A stretch of 64,000 bases of DNA from Chloroflexota bacterium (GCA_016861025.1 BOKO01000001.1:240001-304000); one strand, 5' to 3'; shown: positions 38,229 to 47,528, numbered from the stretch's first letter. Notes: generated by a model not told the origin, from the letters alone. Numbers and translations are program-made.

Positions 38229-39671
38229 ATGGATTTGCGTGGCGTCATTCATTTGCAAGGCTGGCTCCTCATTTTTCTTGGTGCAGCCATGCTCACACCG
38301 ATCCCTTTTTCAATCTACTACCAATCAGAAGACTTGTTTGCATTGGGCGTCTCGGCGTTGGTGACATTTCTCACCGGATTGACTGTAACGCGCCTCACCC
38401 GCATTGAGCGCGATGTTCGTGTGCGCGAAGGGTTTGCGATCGTCACCTTTGGTTGGCTGCTGGCTGCTGCGTTTGGCGCGCTGCCGTTTGTCATCGCCGG
38501 CGCTATCCCTTCCTACACCGACGCGTTTTTCGAGACGATGTCTGGCTTCACCACCACCGGCGCCAGCATTCTCACCGACATCGAGGCGATGCCGCGTGGT
38601 CTGCTCTTCTGGCGCAGCTTTACGCACTGGCTGGGCGGCATGGGCATCATCTTGCTCTCGCTGGCGATCTTGCCATTTCTGGGTGTGGGTGGGATGCAGC
38701 TCTTCAAGGCGGAGGTGCCCGGCCCAGTGGCGGATAAGCTGGCGCCGCGCGTCACGCAGACTGCGAAAATTTTATGGGGCGTCTATATTGCGTTGTCGGC
38801 GGCGCAAACGATTCTGTTGATGGTGGGCGGCATGGATCTATTTGATGCGCTCTGCCACACCTTCGGCACGATGGCAACCGGCGGCTTTTCGACGCGCAAC
38901 GCCAGCATCGCCGCTTTTCCCAGCCCTTTTATTCAGTGGGTGCTGATCGTCTTTATGTTTCTGGCGGGCGTCAACTTTGCACTACACTTTCGCGTCATCC
39001 ACCAGGGACCGCTTGTCTATCGGCGCGACCGTGAATTTATAGTCTACACGGCGTTTATTGCGTTGGCGTGTCTGCTGATCTATGCCATGACTGCGGTTCG
39101 TTCTGGCGAACACAGTGAAAAAGCCGTGCGCGACGTCGTTTTTCAGGTGGTTTCGATACAGACAACAACCGGCTTCGTTTCGTTCGACTATGAACTTTGG
39201 CCCTTTGCTGCACAGATGGTGCTCTTTTTGCTGATGTTTGTCGGCGGTTCGGCAGGCTCTACGGGTGGCGGTATGAAGGTGTTGCGCGTCTATTTGCTGA
39301 TCAAATTCGTATTTGCCGAATTCAATCGGCTCATTCATCCGCACGCTATCATTCCAGTGCGTGTGCGCCAGCAAACGATCCCGCGCGATGTTGTCACCAA
39401 TGTGCTCGGGTTCGCCGTGTTGTATTTTTTGATTTTTGCCTTTGGCTCGCTGCTGATCACGATGATGGGGTATGACATGCCGACTGCATTGGGCGCAGTG
39501 GTCGCCACGATGAGCAATGTCGGTCCAGGGCTTGGCGATGTTGGCGCGGTGGACAACTATTCGGGCTTTCCAGACAGCGGCAAGTGGTTGTTATCGTTTT
39601 TTATGTTGATCGGTCGTCTGGAATTGTACACTGTGTTGATTCTGTTTGCACCGGCTTACTGGCGTCGCTGA
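38229..39671 (+). CDS. trkH: TrkH-family potassium transporter subunit
   Basis: This 480-residue K+ channel-like protein has four selectivity segments typical of TrkH/KtrB: ETMSGFTTTGAS, HTFGTMATGGFSTRNAS, VSIQTTTGFVSFDY and VATMSNVGPGLG. The Gly residues in each segment are present. Ten or so spans fit the family. It needs a cytosolic TrkA/KtrA partner, not seen nearby. ATG 38229 follows an AT-rich leader. Its stop region overlaps the convergent membrane gene by 16 nt. A Na+-driven or high-affinity mode cannot be told. Confidence 0.95.
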   Translation: MDLRGVIHLQGWLLIFLGAAMLTPIPFSIYYQSEDLFALGVSALVTFLTGLTVTRLTRIERDVRVREGFAIVTFGWLLAAAFGALPFVIAGAIPSYTDAFFETMSGFTTTGASILTDIEAMPRGLLFWRSFTHWLGGMGIILLSLAILPFLGVGGMQLFKAEVPGPVADKLAPRVTQTAKILWGVYIALSAAQTILLMVGGMDLFDALCHTFGTMATGGFSTRNASIAAFPSPFIQWVLIVFMFLAGVNFALHFRVIHQGPLVYRRDREFIVYTAFIALACLLIYAMTAVRSGEHSEKAVRDVVFQVVSIQTTTGFVSFDYELWPFAAQMVLFLLMFVGGSAGSTGGGMKVLRVYLLIKFVFAEFNRLIHPHAIIPVRVRQQTIPRDVVTNVLGFAVLYFLIFAFGSLLITMMGYDMPTALGAVVATMSNVGPGLGDVGAVDNYSGFPDSGKWLLSFFMLIGRLELYTVLILFAPAYWRR

Positions 39672-40249
39672 TCGATTATGCGTTGGACGGCCGCTGCAAT
39701 CAGGACGACGATTAATGTCAGTGAAGTAAGGGCGACGCTTGCCCATTTGAGCAGCGTGAAGGCGCCCGCCAGTTCCGCTACAATAGGCGTCGGCGCTGGG
39801 TAGCGCGCCAGCGCCAGCGACGCCGACAGATTCTCTAGCGCGTCGAAGATCACCGCCACGAAGGGCAGCAGATTCGCCATCTGCCAGCGCGAGGCTGGCG
39901 CAAAGCCGCACTGCGCCAGCCACCCGATCGTCGTTGCGAAAAAGGCGACATAGACAACAGGCCAGATCACGTCGAACGTGAAGCGTGAACGGATGTAGTG
40001 GCTGCGTCCTGTCTCGCCCATCGCCTCAGCCAGGTCGTATAGCTCACCGGCTGTGTAGAAGATCATTGTGTCTGGCGTTGCATCGACGCCAGAGATAGCC
40101 GCGCTTTCCGCCGCTTGTGCAGGCAGCACGACGACCATGAAGACGACAAAGATCGCCGCAGTGAGGAGCGCCACCGGTCCGCTTGATAACCGCTGTAGGG
40201 AGCGAGAGTACATTCGCAATCGCATCATTTTGCTATTGTACAAGTGCAT
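39656..40249 (-). CDS. Hypothetical membrane protein
   Basis: This 197-residue protein has an N-terminal signal-like or first span (VALLTAAIFVVFMVVVLP), an external segment with DTMIFYTAGELYDLAEAMGE and RFTFDVIWPVVYVAFF, then further spans (ALENLSASLALA, SLTLIVVLIAAAVQRI). The 'YTAGELY...RFTFDVIWP' block looks conserved within a family of integral membrane proteins with no known function. Start uncertain: ATG 40249 or one of two later Met codons. It converges with and overlaps trkH. Confidence 0.7.
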   Translation of the reverse strand: MHLYNSKMMRLRMYSRSLQRLSSGPVALLTAAIFVVFMVVVLPAQAAESAAISGVDATPDTMIFYTAGELYDLAEAMGETGRSHYIRSRFTFDVIWPVVYVAFFATTIGWLAQCGFAPASRWQMANLLPFVAVIFDALENLSASLALARYPAPTPIVAELAGAFTLLKWASVALTSLTLIVVLIAAAVQRIIDQRRQ

Positions 40250-40314
40250 TGCGTCTCGCGAGAAGCGACATGAATGTGCAAAACGGTGGGATGCGCGCCG
40301 GGTAAGGAGGGGCG

Positions 40315-41346
40315 ATGCGCTATCCGTGGGCGAACAACGTTCTGCTGATCCTGCTGATTGCCCAACTCGTCAGCGGGGTTGGGGCGTTGCTGGCTGGTGC
40401 AGAATGGCTGCAGTGGGTGATCTGGCTGCACGTTGCCGGCGCGTATGCCATAGTCGTCGTGATGGTATGGAAGCTCGCCCTGGTCGCTCATACGATGCGC
40501 CGACGCCCCAGATTGACGATCTCTCGCGTCAGTTTTCTCTGGCTGATGGTGTTGCTGATCGGTGCGCTGGTGACCGGCTTCTATTGGAGCCACAGCGGAC
40601 CTCACTATCTGGGCGGTTTCAGTCTGCTCACGGTGCACGGGTATCTTGCTATTGCGACCTTGCTGCTGTCGATCTGGCACATCGTCGCCAAACGATTCGT
40701 TTTTCGCATCCCTGCTGCCCGCAACCGTCGCGCATTTCTGCGTCTTGGCGCCATCGGCCTGGCAGGCGTGCTGTTTTGGCGCGCCGAACGAAGCGTGCAG
40801 GCGATGTTTGCGCTGCCTGGCGCACAGCGCCGTTTCACCGGCTCCTATGAAACCGGCAGCTTCACCGGACGCTTCCCGCAGGTGATCTGGCTCTTTGACC
40901 GCCCCCCATTTATCGATCCGGCGCATTGGCGGCTTGAGATCGACGGTGCAGTGGCGCGCCCGCTGCGTCTGTCGCTCGACGAGCTGGCGCCGCTCGCAAG
41001 GGTTACACAGGCTGCACTACTCGACTGCACTGGCGGCTGGTATACGACGCAAGAGTGGAGCGGCGTTTCACTTGCAACGTTGCTTGAGCTGGCAGGCGTG
41101 CGCGATGAAGCGCGCAGCATCACCATTGAGTCGGCAACCGGCTATGCGCGGCGTTTTGATCTGGATGAAGCGGGAAAGCTGCTGCTGGCGACGCATGTTG
41201 CCGGGCGAACGCTCGACCCAGGCCACGGTTTTCCACTGCGGTTGGTGGCGCCGGATCGCCGTGGCTTCGAGTGGGTCAAGTGGGTGGCGCGCATCGAGGT
41301 CAACACGACCGGCGCGCATCTACAATCGCCGCTGCCGCTCCAGTAA
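40315..41346 (+). CDS. Fused cytochrome-b-like membrane domain and sulfite-oxidase-type molybdopterin domain
   Basis: This 343-residue protein has four spans at residues 8-125, with candidate haem ligands His39, His59, His108 and His122. A fifth hydrophobic segment (FLRLGAIGLAGVLFW, 141-155) follows. Residues 175-335 form a sulfite-oxidase/MsrP-like molybdopterin domain with Cys238 in LLDCTGGWYTTQEWSG as the Mo ligand, ending WVARIEVN. In most bacteria MsrP and its haem partner MsrQ are separate proteins. Here membrane haem and Mo domain are one chain. It probably passes electrons between the quinone pool and an external sulfur compound. AAGGAGG lies 7 nt before ATG 40315. Confidence 0.88.
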   Translation: MRYPWANNVLLILLIAQLVSGVGALLAGAEWLQWVIWLHVAGAYAIVVVMVWKLALVAHTMRRRPRLTISRVSFLWLMVLLIGALVTGFYWSHSGPHYLGGFSLLTVHGYLAIATLLLSIWHIVAKRFVFRIPAARNRRAFLRLGAIGLAGVLFWRAERSVQAMFALPGAQRRFTGSYETGSFTGRFPQVIWLFDRPPFIDPAHWRLEIDGAVARPLRLSLDELAPLARVTQAALLDCTGGWYTTQEWSGVSLATLLELAGVRDEARSITIESATGYARRFDLDEAGKLLLATHVAGRTLDPGHGFPLRLVAPDRRGFEWVKWVARIEVNTTGAHLQSPLPLQ

Positions 41347-41350
41347 TGCG

Positions 41351-42178
41351 CTACAAACCGGCCAGAAAGTCATCCAGAATCTTGTTGAACTGCTCTGGAT
41401 ATTCCCAGAACATCATGTGGCCGCCGAGCACGGCTGTCCTGGTGTTGGGGCAGATGCGCTGCATAAAGGCGACAGCAGTGTCCGCCCAGTGTTCGGCGAC
41501 TATGCTGATGGCGGGCAAGGAGGCGTCCACCATCTGCGCTGCCTCGATGTAGTTTGAGAACATCCCCGACGCAAAGAGCGCAGCCGCAATTGGCGTCGGC
41601 GTACGCAGTGACTGATTAACGATCCAGGACATCTCTGCAGGGCTAAGTTCACGTTGCACCATCACCTCATCGGCGTAGTAAGTGACAAAGTCGCGATGTC
41701 CCTGGCGCGTGCGCAGAAAACTGTTGTATGCGGCGGCTATCTCGTCGAGCGGACCCTCCACCCAGTCATTTGGATTCACCGACAGTGGCTTGGGTGAGAG
41801 GTCGATGCAAACCATGGCTTTGAGCGCAGCCAGCCCCTGCTGTTGCACATACGCCCACGTCGCCAGACAGCCGAACGACCAGCCGATCAACACCACATCT
41901 TTGAGGTCGAGCGCAGCAATGAGCTTCGCCAGGTCGGCGCCGTGCGTCGTGTAGTCGTTGCCGTGCAGCGTCATCGACGAACGTCCATGACTGCGTGGGT
42001 CGAGCAGGATCACCCGGTGCGTATTGGAGAAATGCTCGACCTGGTGATCGAACACCTCACCGGTGAAGGTCCAGCCCGGTGTAAAGACGAGCGGCCTCCC
42101 CTGGCCGTACTCTTCGTAGTAAAGCTCAACGCCCGGTTCGACCTCGACGTAGGCGCCAGGGTTTCGGTAGGTTGTCAT
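41351..42178 (-). CDS. Alpha/beta hydrolase
   Basis: This 275-residue alpha/beta-hydrolase shows the oxyanion region LVFTPGWTFTGE, the early strand block VILLDPRSHGRSS, the nucleophile Ser in LIGWSFGCLA, and the catalytic His in VLGGHMMFWEYPEQF. The acid is probably the Asp/Glu near VAEHWAD. AAAGGAG lies before ATG 42178. Substrate is unknown. Haloperoxidase- or esterase-like activity is plausible. It converges on the molybdopterin gene with a 4-nt gap and is divergent from the nuclease-like gene at 42413. Confidence 0.9.
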   Translation of the reverse strand: MTTYRNPGAYVEVEPGVELYYEEYGQGRPLVFTPGWTFTGEVFDHQVEHFSNTHRVILLDPRSHGRSSMTLHGNDYTTHGADLAKLIAALDLKDVVLIGWSFGCLATWAYVQQQGLAALKAMVCIDLSPKPLSVNPNDWVEGPLDEIAAAYNSFLRTRQGHRDFVTYYADEVMVQRELSPAEMSWIVNQSLRTPTPIAAALFASGMFSNYIEAAQMVDASLPAISIVAEHWADTAVAFMQRICPNTRTAVLGGHMMFWEYPEQFNKILDDFLAGL

Positions 42179-42412
42179 GGGTTCTGTTCTCCTTTGGTGA
42201 CAGAGTAAATGGATGGTGTATCGCAGAGTCTAAATGAAGATGACTCGAAAAACAACCCAAACAATTCACTTTGGTCCCAGATATGAAAGAGACCTCAACT
42301 CCACCGATGTTTCGACCCTGCGCAATGTCTATGCTAGAATCAGTGACAGCGATCGACGGCGATCGCGTAGCACTACATCTGATTTCATCGGACAGCATCG
42401 ACACACTCGACA

Positions 42413-43150
42413 ATGCACACCTATCTCTTGATGAGCGCCTGGCGTGAATTGCTGGCGCGCACCTTTGATGGTTTTATCGAACAGGACAATATCAGCCCGC
42501 CGTGGCTGGTCAACCCCTCCACCAATCGCAGACTCAAACTCGATAAAGTCTATCCAGACGTAGCCATTGCGGTGCGTTTTGTCGGGTTGACCGCGAAGGG
42601 ACAAGGGCGTCAGAGCGATCTGGAAGTGTTGGAGAACGAGGAGCGCGAACGGGCGCGCGCCGAGCTTTGCCGCGCGCATGGCATCCACCTGGCGACCATC
42701 GATCTCGACGATGAGATCGTCAAACAGGTGGATGGTCTGCTCAGCGTCATGGCGCGTGCCAGCCGTTCCCTGGCGACCGGTGACCGTCCGGCGGAAGACA
42801 AGGCGACCTGGCTGCCGGCGCTGGCCGCCGCACGCAGCCGCCTTGAGCAATTGCGCAGCCGCATTGCGCGCGACCCCGAACAGATGATGGAGAACCTGGC
42901 GGCTGGCTGGCGTGACCGCGAAGCCTCCCTCGCCCTTCAGTTGAGCGTTCCGACACCGGCGCCAACCGGCGAAGTGGTGGCGCTTGTGCTGGCGACTGGA
43001 CAGCGCGTGCGTCATGTTCGTTTTGGCGAAGGCGTCGTCACGCGCATCGACGGCAGCGGCGCAGAAGCGATGGTCTCGATCCTCTTCGACGCTGCGCAAG
43101 AGCGCACTTTTCGCGCCGACCTGCTTGCCGATAAGGTGGAGGTGTTATGA
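42413..43150 (+). CDS. Nuclease-like protein with a PcrA/UvrD-type C-terminal Tudor domain
   Basis: This 245-residue protein is not in a family I can name. Residues 38-95 (KLDKVYPDVAIAVRFVGL, then ERARAELCRAHGIHLATIDL) resemble the DUF559/Vsr-like endonuclease pattern 'D..YP...A..F.G...R...L...GI', though the usual (D/E)xK acid is replaced by AVR. A helical middle (MMENLAAGWRDREASLALQL) precedes residues 195-244 (VRHVRFGEGVVTRIDGSGAE, then VSILFDAAQERTF). Those match the RNA-polymerase-binding Tudor-like tail of PcrA/UvrD. The combination suggests a DNA-repair or transcription-coupled role. It overlaps the following amidohydrolase by 4 nt (ATGA). Confidence 0.75.
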   Translation: MHTYLLMSAWRELLARTFDGFIEQDNISPPWLVNPSTNRRLKLDKVYPDVAIAVRFVGLTAKGQGRQSDLEVLENEERERARAELCRAHGIHLATIDLDDEIVKQVDGLLSVMARASRSLATGDRPAEDKATWLPALAAARSRLEQLRSRIARDPEQMMENLAAGWRDREASLALQLSVPTPAPTGEVVALVLATGQRVRHVRFGEGVVTRIDGSGAEAMVSILFDAAQERTFRADLLADKVEVL

Positions 43151-44739
43151 ACTCGCCCACGATTATTCTCTATAACGGCCGCATCCACACCATGGATCGC
43201 TTGCGTCCATATGCTTCGGCGCTTGCCGTCGTCGGCGACCGCATCGCGGCTGTCGGCGACGATAGCCTGCGCTCGCTGGCAAGCCCGACGACGCAATTGA
43301 TCGACCTCGGCGGGCGCACGGTGACGCCGGGCTTCATCGACGCTCACCTGCACTTTCTCGCCTACGGCCTGAGTCTGCGCGAGATCGACTTGATGAACGT
43401 CCCTTCAATCGAGGCGGCGCTGGAGCGCATCGCTGAGCGTGCTCAATCCACCCCTGCCGGACAGTGGTTGACCGGGCGCGGCTGGGATCAGGTGCTGTGG
43501 CCCGAAGCCGTCTTCCCTACTGCGACGCAACTTGACGCAGTGACGCCCAATCATCCTGCTTTTCTGCGCCGTAAATGCGGTCACGCCGGCTGGGCCAATT
43601 CGCTGGCGCTGAAGCTGGCTGGCATCACGCGCGACACACCAGACCCAGATGGCGGCGCCATCGAACGCGACCCTGTGACCGGCGAGCCGACCGGCATTTT
43701 GCTCGAACGGGCGATGGATCTGATCTTCCGCTTGCAGGCGATTCCTTCTGACGCTGAGGCGGTCGAGGCCGTGCGCGTGGCGATGCGCCGCGTACACAGC
43801 CTGGGCATCACCGGCATCCACAATATGGAGGCGGCGCCGGCGCTGCGCGCCTTCCAGGAACTGCGCCGACGTGGCGAATGGAAGCTGCGCGTTCTCCAGC
43901 AAATTCCTGAAGTGGACATGGACGCCACCATCGAGTTAGGCATCCAATCCGGCTATGGCGACGAATGGATTCGTTTTGGCGCGGTTAAAATCTTCGCCGA
44001 TGGGTCGCTGGGCGCGCGCTCGGCGCTGATGATCGAACCCTACGAAGGCGAGCCACACAACCGCGGCATCGCCGTTTCGACTGCGCAACATTTGAAAGAG
44101 CAGGTGATGAAGGCGGCGCAGGCAGGGCTGGCTGTCCATATCCATGCCATCGGCGATCAGGCAAACCGCAATGTACTCGACGCTATCGAGGCGACGCGAC
44201 GCGCTGGCGTCGGCGCGCACCTGCGTCATCGCATCGAGCACGCCCAGGTGCTGCATCCCGCCGACCTGCCGCGCTTCGCGGCATTGCAGGTGATCCCCTC
44301 GATGCAGCCGATCCATTGCACGCAGGACATCATGCTTGCCGATCGGCACTGGGGCGCACGCAGCCGTCTCGCCTACGCATGGAGCAGTCTGCTCAGCAGC
44401 GGCGCTGTGCTTGCTTTTGGCTCCGACGCACCGGTGGAGACGCCCGACGTGCTGCAAGGCGTCTATGCTGCAGTTACGCGGCGTCGCGCCGATGGTTTTC
44501 CTGGCGCGGAGGGTTGGTGGCCCGAAGAGTGCGTCAGCGTGGAAGAGGCAGCCTACGCCTACACGGTGGGCGCGGCGTATGCTGGCGGTGAAGAGGCGAT
44601 CAAGGGGTCGCTGACGCCGGGTAAACTGGCTGACCTGACCGTACTCGACCGAGATATTTTCACGATTGCCGCCGAAGAACTTCTGCAAACCCGCGTGATG
44701 GCGACAATGGTCGGCGGCGAGTTCGTGTACGGCGCCTGA
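43147..44739 (+). CDS. Amidohydrolase (YtcJ-like) family protein
   Basis: This 530-residue metal-dependent hydrolase of the amidohydrolase-3 group shows the N-terminal ILYNGRIHTMDRLRPYASAL, metal ligands HxH in DAHLHFLAYG, later HIHAIGDQANR and RIEHAQVLH, and FGSDAPVETP with the catalytic Asp. It resembles YtcJ and N-substituted formamide deformylases. It removes an acyl or formyl group from an unknown substrate. The ATG overlaps the previous gene's stop, so the two are translated together, which is odd as the predicted roles differ. Confidence 0.92.
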   Translation: MNSPTIILYNGRIHTMDRLRPYASALAVVGDRIAAVGDDSLRSLASPTTQLIDLGGRTVTPGFIDAHLHFLAYGLSLREIDLMNVPSIEAALERIAERAQSTPAGQWLTGRGWDQVLWPEAVFPTATQLDAVTPNHPAFLRRKCGHAGWANSLALKLAGITRDTPDPDGGAIERDPVTGEPTGILLERAMDLIFRLQAIPSDAEAVEAVRVAMRRVHSLGITGIHNMEAAPALRAFQELRRRGEWKLRVLQQIPEVDMDATIELGIQSGYGDEWIRFGAVKIFADGSLGARSALMIEPYEGEPHNRGIAVSTAQHLKEQVMKAAQAGLAVHIHAIGDQANRNVLDAIEATRRAGVGAHLRHRIEHAQVLHPADLPRFAALQVIPSMQPIHCTQDIMLADRHWGARSRLAYAWSSLLSSGAVLAFGSDAPVETPDVLQGVYAAVTRRRADGFPGAEGWWPEECVSVEEAAYAYTVGAAYAGGEEAIKGSLTPGKLADLTVLDRDIFTIAAEELLQTRVMATMVGGEFVYGA

Positions 44740-44777
44740 GCAACATGGACGTACGCCAACCGCCGCCCGAGCCATCG

Positions 44778-45149
44778 TCAGATCACCGCCAGCAAGATCA
44801 CAAAGAACGCAATCACCATGATATGAAAGACCTGATCGACGCCTATCTCCACCACACCGGCGCCGGTGCAGCCCTCCGTCATTCCCTTGACAACGCGCAT
44901 CCACCAGCGCACAGGCACGCGCGTATCGACGAGCAAATGTGTGACGCCGATGACGACGGCGATCAACGGCGGAAAGACCAACGCCATGAACAGCGCATAG
45001 ACCGCAGCGTGCACATAACCCGCCGGGTGGCGCAAATTCACCTTGTGGATGACCATCCACTCGGTCTGAAAGAGCCAGTCGGCGGCCAGATGCGCCACAA
45101 ACGCCCAGACGAATAACTCTGTCGGCGTCTGGAAAATGGGAAAAAACAT
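44778..45149 (-). CDS. DUF3307 membrane protein
   Basis: This 123-residue protein has three to four spans. Residues reading FVWAFVAHLAADWLFQTEWM and VHAAVYALFMALVF, then VIGVTHLLVDTRVPVRWW, match DUF3307 ('HL..D..LQ...'). His and Asp lie within the spans. Function is unknown. ATG 45149 fits the family start. It lies between the amidohydrolase and MazG genes and is not clearly in an operon. Confidence 0.8.
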   Translation of the reverse strand: MFFPIFQTPTELFVWAFVAHLAADWLFQTEWMVIHKVNLRHPAGYVHAAVYALFMALVFPPLIAVVIGVTHLLVDTRVPVRWWMRVVKGMTEGCTGAGVVEIGVDQVFHIMVIAFFVILLAVI

Positions 45150-45210
45150 GCAAGCATCCTTTGCTGGTTACATTCTTATCGGGTGCGGGCAGCCTTGCGC
45201 CATCAGGTGA

Positions 45211-45549
45211 TCAGCGCATGTCGCCCTCGCCGCGAATCTTGTCGCGCTCCAGGCGATCGAAAAGTTTGCTCAGGTTGGCGCTGGCGACCTCATCCAGATC
45301 GACGCCGATCTCTGTGGCGATCTGCGCCAGATACCAGAGAACGTCGCCCAGCTCCTGTTTGAGCGCCTCGCGATCTTCCGCTGAGATCACGCCCTGTTTG
45401 TCGCGAAATATCTTCTTGACCTTGCCCGCCACCTCGCCGGCCTCGTTGACCAGCCCCAATGTAGGATAGACGATCGGATGGTCGGTGTGAATCAGGCTCC
45501 ATGTGCGCCGCGACTGGCGTTGATAGTCGTTGAATGAATCGATCTTCAT
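45211..45549 (-). CDS. MazG-like nucleotide pyrophosphohydrolase
   Basis: This 112-residue all-helical NTP pyrophosphatase starts at ATG 45549, preceded by AGGAAAAGAAC, and reads MKIDSFNDYQRQSRRTW. The metal-binding helix pairs are present: LGLVNEAGEVAGKVKK and ALKQELGDVLWYLAQIA (E..xE and E..xD), the MazG signature. It hydrolyses (d)NTPs or a nucleotide analogue as house-cleaning. A longer frame to 45651 is not supported. No toxin partner is adjacent. Confidence 0.9.
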   Translation of the reverse strand: MKIDSFNDYQRQSRRTWSLIHTDHPIVYPTLGLVNEAGEVAGKVKKIFRDKQGVISAEDREALKQELGDVLWYLAQIATEIGVDLDEVASANLSKLFDRLERDKIRGEGDMR

Positions 45550-45617
45550 GGCATGTTCTTTTCCTGAACTGACCTTGGATTGCGGTTGATTGTCTTTATC
45601 GATGCAATCGTAAGTCC

Positions 45618-45851
45618 TTGTCGGTTGAATTGCAAGACTTGCGATCCACAATATGGACGCAGGAAACGCTGCCGTTGATCGTGCTCTGCCACTCTGAAAG
45701 CGCCACCCACGTTCGCCATCTGCGTGCTGTGGTGGCGAACGAGTGGCGCGAACTGCCCGACGGCAAGCGCGGGGTGCAGATCGAGCTGTGTCCGGCGCGG
45801 TTGTGGCGTCGGCAGTCTGAGTTGCGTGTGAGGGGGGATGACGTGCATTAA
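45618..45851 (+). other. Possible short coding fragment; rest of 45550-46058 unexplained
   Basis: A plus frame of 77 codons from TTG 45618 (LPLIVLCHSESATHVRHLR, then VQIELCPARLWRR) has protein-like composition but no ribosome site and no family I know. From 45852 to 46058 the minus strand holds a possible remnant reading VRSAQIGKVSGVSRDDAALTIV-like residues before a stop near 45903. The whole gap may be a decayed gene. Confidence 0.25.
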
Positions 45852-46058
45852 CAGCGGCGAACCGGCGCGGCGGTAATTTCGCGACGCCGCGCCATCCGCC
45901 ATCAGACGATCGTCAGCGCTGCGTCGTCGCGGCTGACGCCGCTCACCTTCCCGATCTGGGCGGAGCGCACCCGCACGCAAGTGAGCAGCGAAGATCGATC
46001 TCGGCGCGCGTCGAGCGCATGGCGCTGGAACCGGAAAAGGCGGCTTCGCGCAGCGAGC

Positions 46059-47264
46059 TCAAGCCGCGGCGCGCGCCATCCGGCGCAGCGCCAGCAGCGC
46101 CGTCAGCGTGACCACGCAGAACACAATCGAGAGCGCAAACGCCAGCTCAAGCCCAATCAGGTCGGCGGCAATGCCGATCAGCCAGGGACCCAACGCGCCG
46201 CCCAACCCGCCGAAGGTGAAGAGCACACCCAGGATCGCGCCGACATTCGCCACCTGAAGCGCGGAGACCGCCGCCGTCGCTGTCGGGAACATGATTGAGA
46301 AAAACAGCCCGGTGAGCGGAATCAGAAAGGTCAGCGCTGGCGGCCCAAAGATGCCGAGCGTCAGCGTGACAATCGACGCCGCCGTCGCCATCAGCATGAT
46401 GTTCACATAGCCGATGCGCTCCACAACAAAGCTGCCCGCCAGCCGCCCGACCATAATCGCGGCAAAAAAGAGCGACAGATAGAGCGAACTTGTCCCGATG
46501 CTGAAACCCTTGACCTCTTGCAGATACTCCACAATCCACGCAGCAATCCCGATCTCCGCCGCCACGTAGACGGCGATCAGCAGATAGAACCAGCCCATGC
46601 GCCAGGTCAGTCCCGCCGCAAGGAGCGTGCGCAGATTCAAGCCGCCGCCCGCAGACTGTGTGCGCGGATACTTGACGACGAGGAAGAAGATCGCCATCCC
46701 AATTGCCAGCACGATGGCGGATTGATAAACCTGCCGCCAGGTGAACGCTGCACTCAGCAGTTGCGCGGCGTAGAGTGGCACCAGAAACGAGCCGACGCCG
46801 TGAAAGACCGCCAGCCAGTTGAGATAGCGCCCACGGTTGAACCGGTGCAGATCGACGATCAGCGCGTTGCCGCCCACCTCGATGGCGCCCAACCCCAGCC
46901 CGACGACGAACATCGCCAGCGCCAGCAGCCAGAAGGCGCTCATCAGGCTATACACAGCCAACCCGATGGTCAGGCTGACGCCCGCCAGCAGCAACACCGC
47001 CTTGACGCCAGCGGCATCCGCCAGCACGCCGGTCAGCAGCGTCGCCACCATAAAGCCAAGATAGGCGCTGAAGAGGATCGTCCCGCCCTGACTGTAGCTG
47101 AAATTGAGATCGCGCAACAGCGCTGGCAGCGTCGGCCCCTTCAGGTTATCGACAAAGCCAAAGATGAAAAATGCAAAAAAGCCGCCGGCGGTGAGCAGCC
47201 AGATATGCGCCGACGTGAGCGAACGAAGCGGTTGGGATTGGGAGTGCGTCGATTGTACAGCCAA
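46059..47264 (-). CDS. MFS transporter (sugar/fucose-permease-like)
   Basis: This 401-residue protein has twelve spans. The N-terminal half includes FFAFFIFGFVDNLKGPTLPA and LADAAGVKAVLLLAG, corresponding to the MFS loop 2-3. Sequence character resembles the FucP/GlcP-type sugar MFS group (GLGAIEVGGNALIVDLHRFN). It probably moves a sugar or other small solute across the membrane by proton symport. The first frame codon is TTG 47264 and no ATG is nearby. It is divergent from chrA. Substrate unknown. Confidence 0.9.
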   Translation of the reverse strand: MAVQSTHSQSQPLRSLTSAHIWLLTAGGFFAFFIFGFVDNLKGPTLPALLRDLNFSYSQGGTILFSAYLGFMVATLLTGVLADAAGVKAVLLLAGVSLTIGLAVYSLMSAFWLLALAMFVVGLGLGAIEVGGNALIVDLHRFNRGRYLNWLAVFHGVGSFLVPLYAAQLLSAAFTWRQVYQSAIVLAIGMAIFFLVVKYPRTQSAGGGLNLRTLLAAGLTWRMGWFYLLIAVYVAAEIGIAAWIVEYLQEVKGFSIGTSSLYLSLFFAAIMVGRLAGSFVVERIGYVNIMLMATAASIVTLTLGIFGPPALTFLIPLTGLFFSIMFPTATAAVSALQVANVGAILGVLFTFGGLGGALGPWLIGIAADLIGLELAFALSIVFCVVTLTALLALRRMARAAA

Positions 47265-47429
47265 GAGCGTTTTGGTACACCGTATGCTTTCTGTGTGATT
47301 CGGTCTTGTGACTCAATGTTGGTTATTGTACTCACACTCTCTGATTCGTCATATTCTTCGAGAGGCGGGATTTTGCAGCGATCCATGCTATACTGACATC
47401 CTGTTGTGAAGGTTGAAAGAAGTCTTGGA

Positions 47430-47528
47430 GATGGCTGTAGCTGGTCTGGAGCCGCCTGCAAGCGAACCGACGCTGGCTGAGGAGCTTGCGTGAACGCAGC
47501 TTCCGCCGTCATCACCGATAACCTGTGA
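47430..47528 (+). other. Two overlapping mini reading frames leading into chrA
   Basis: ATG 47430 reads MAVAGLEPPASEPTLAEELA and ends at TGA 47491-47493. GTG 47490 overlaps that stop, with GAGGAG just upstream, and reads VNAASAVITDNL to TGA 47526-47528. GTG 47525 of chrA overlaps that in turn. This may be coupled leader translation, or an N-terminal extension of chrA broken by two frameshifts. Confidence 0.35.
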
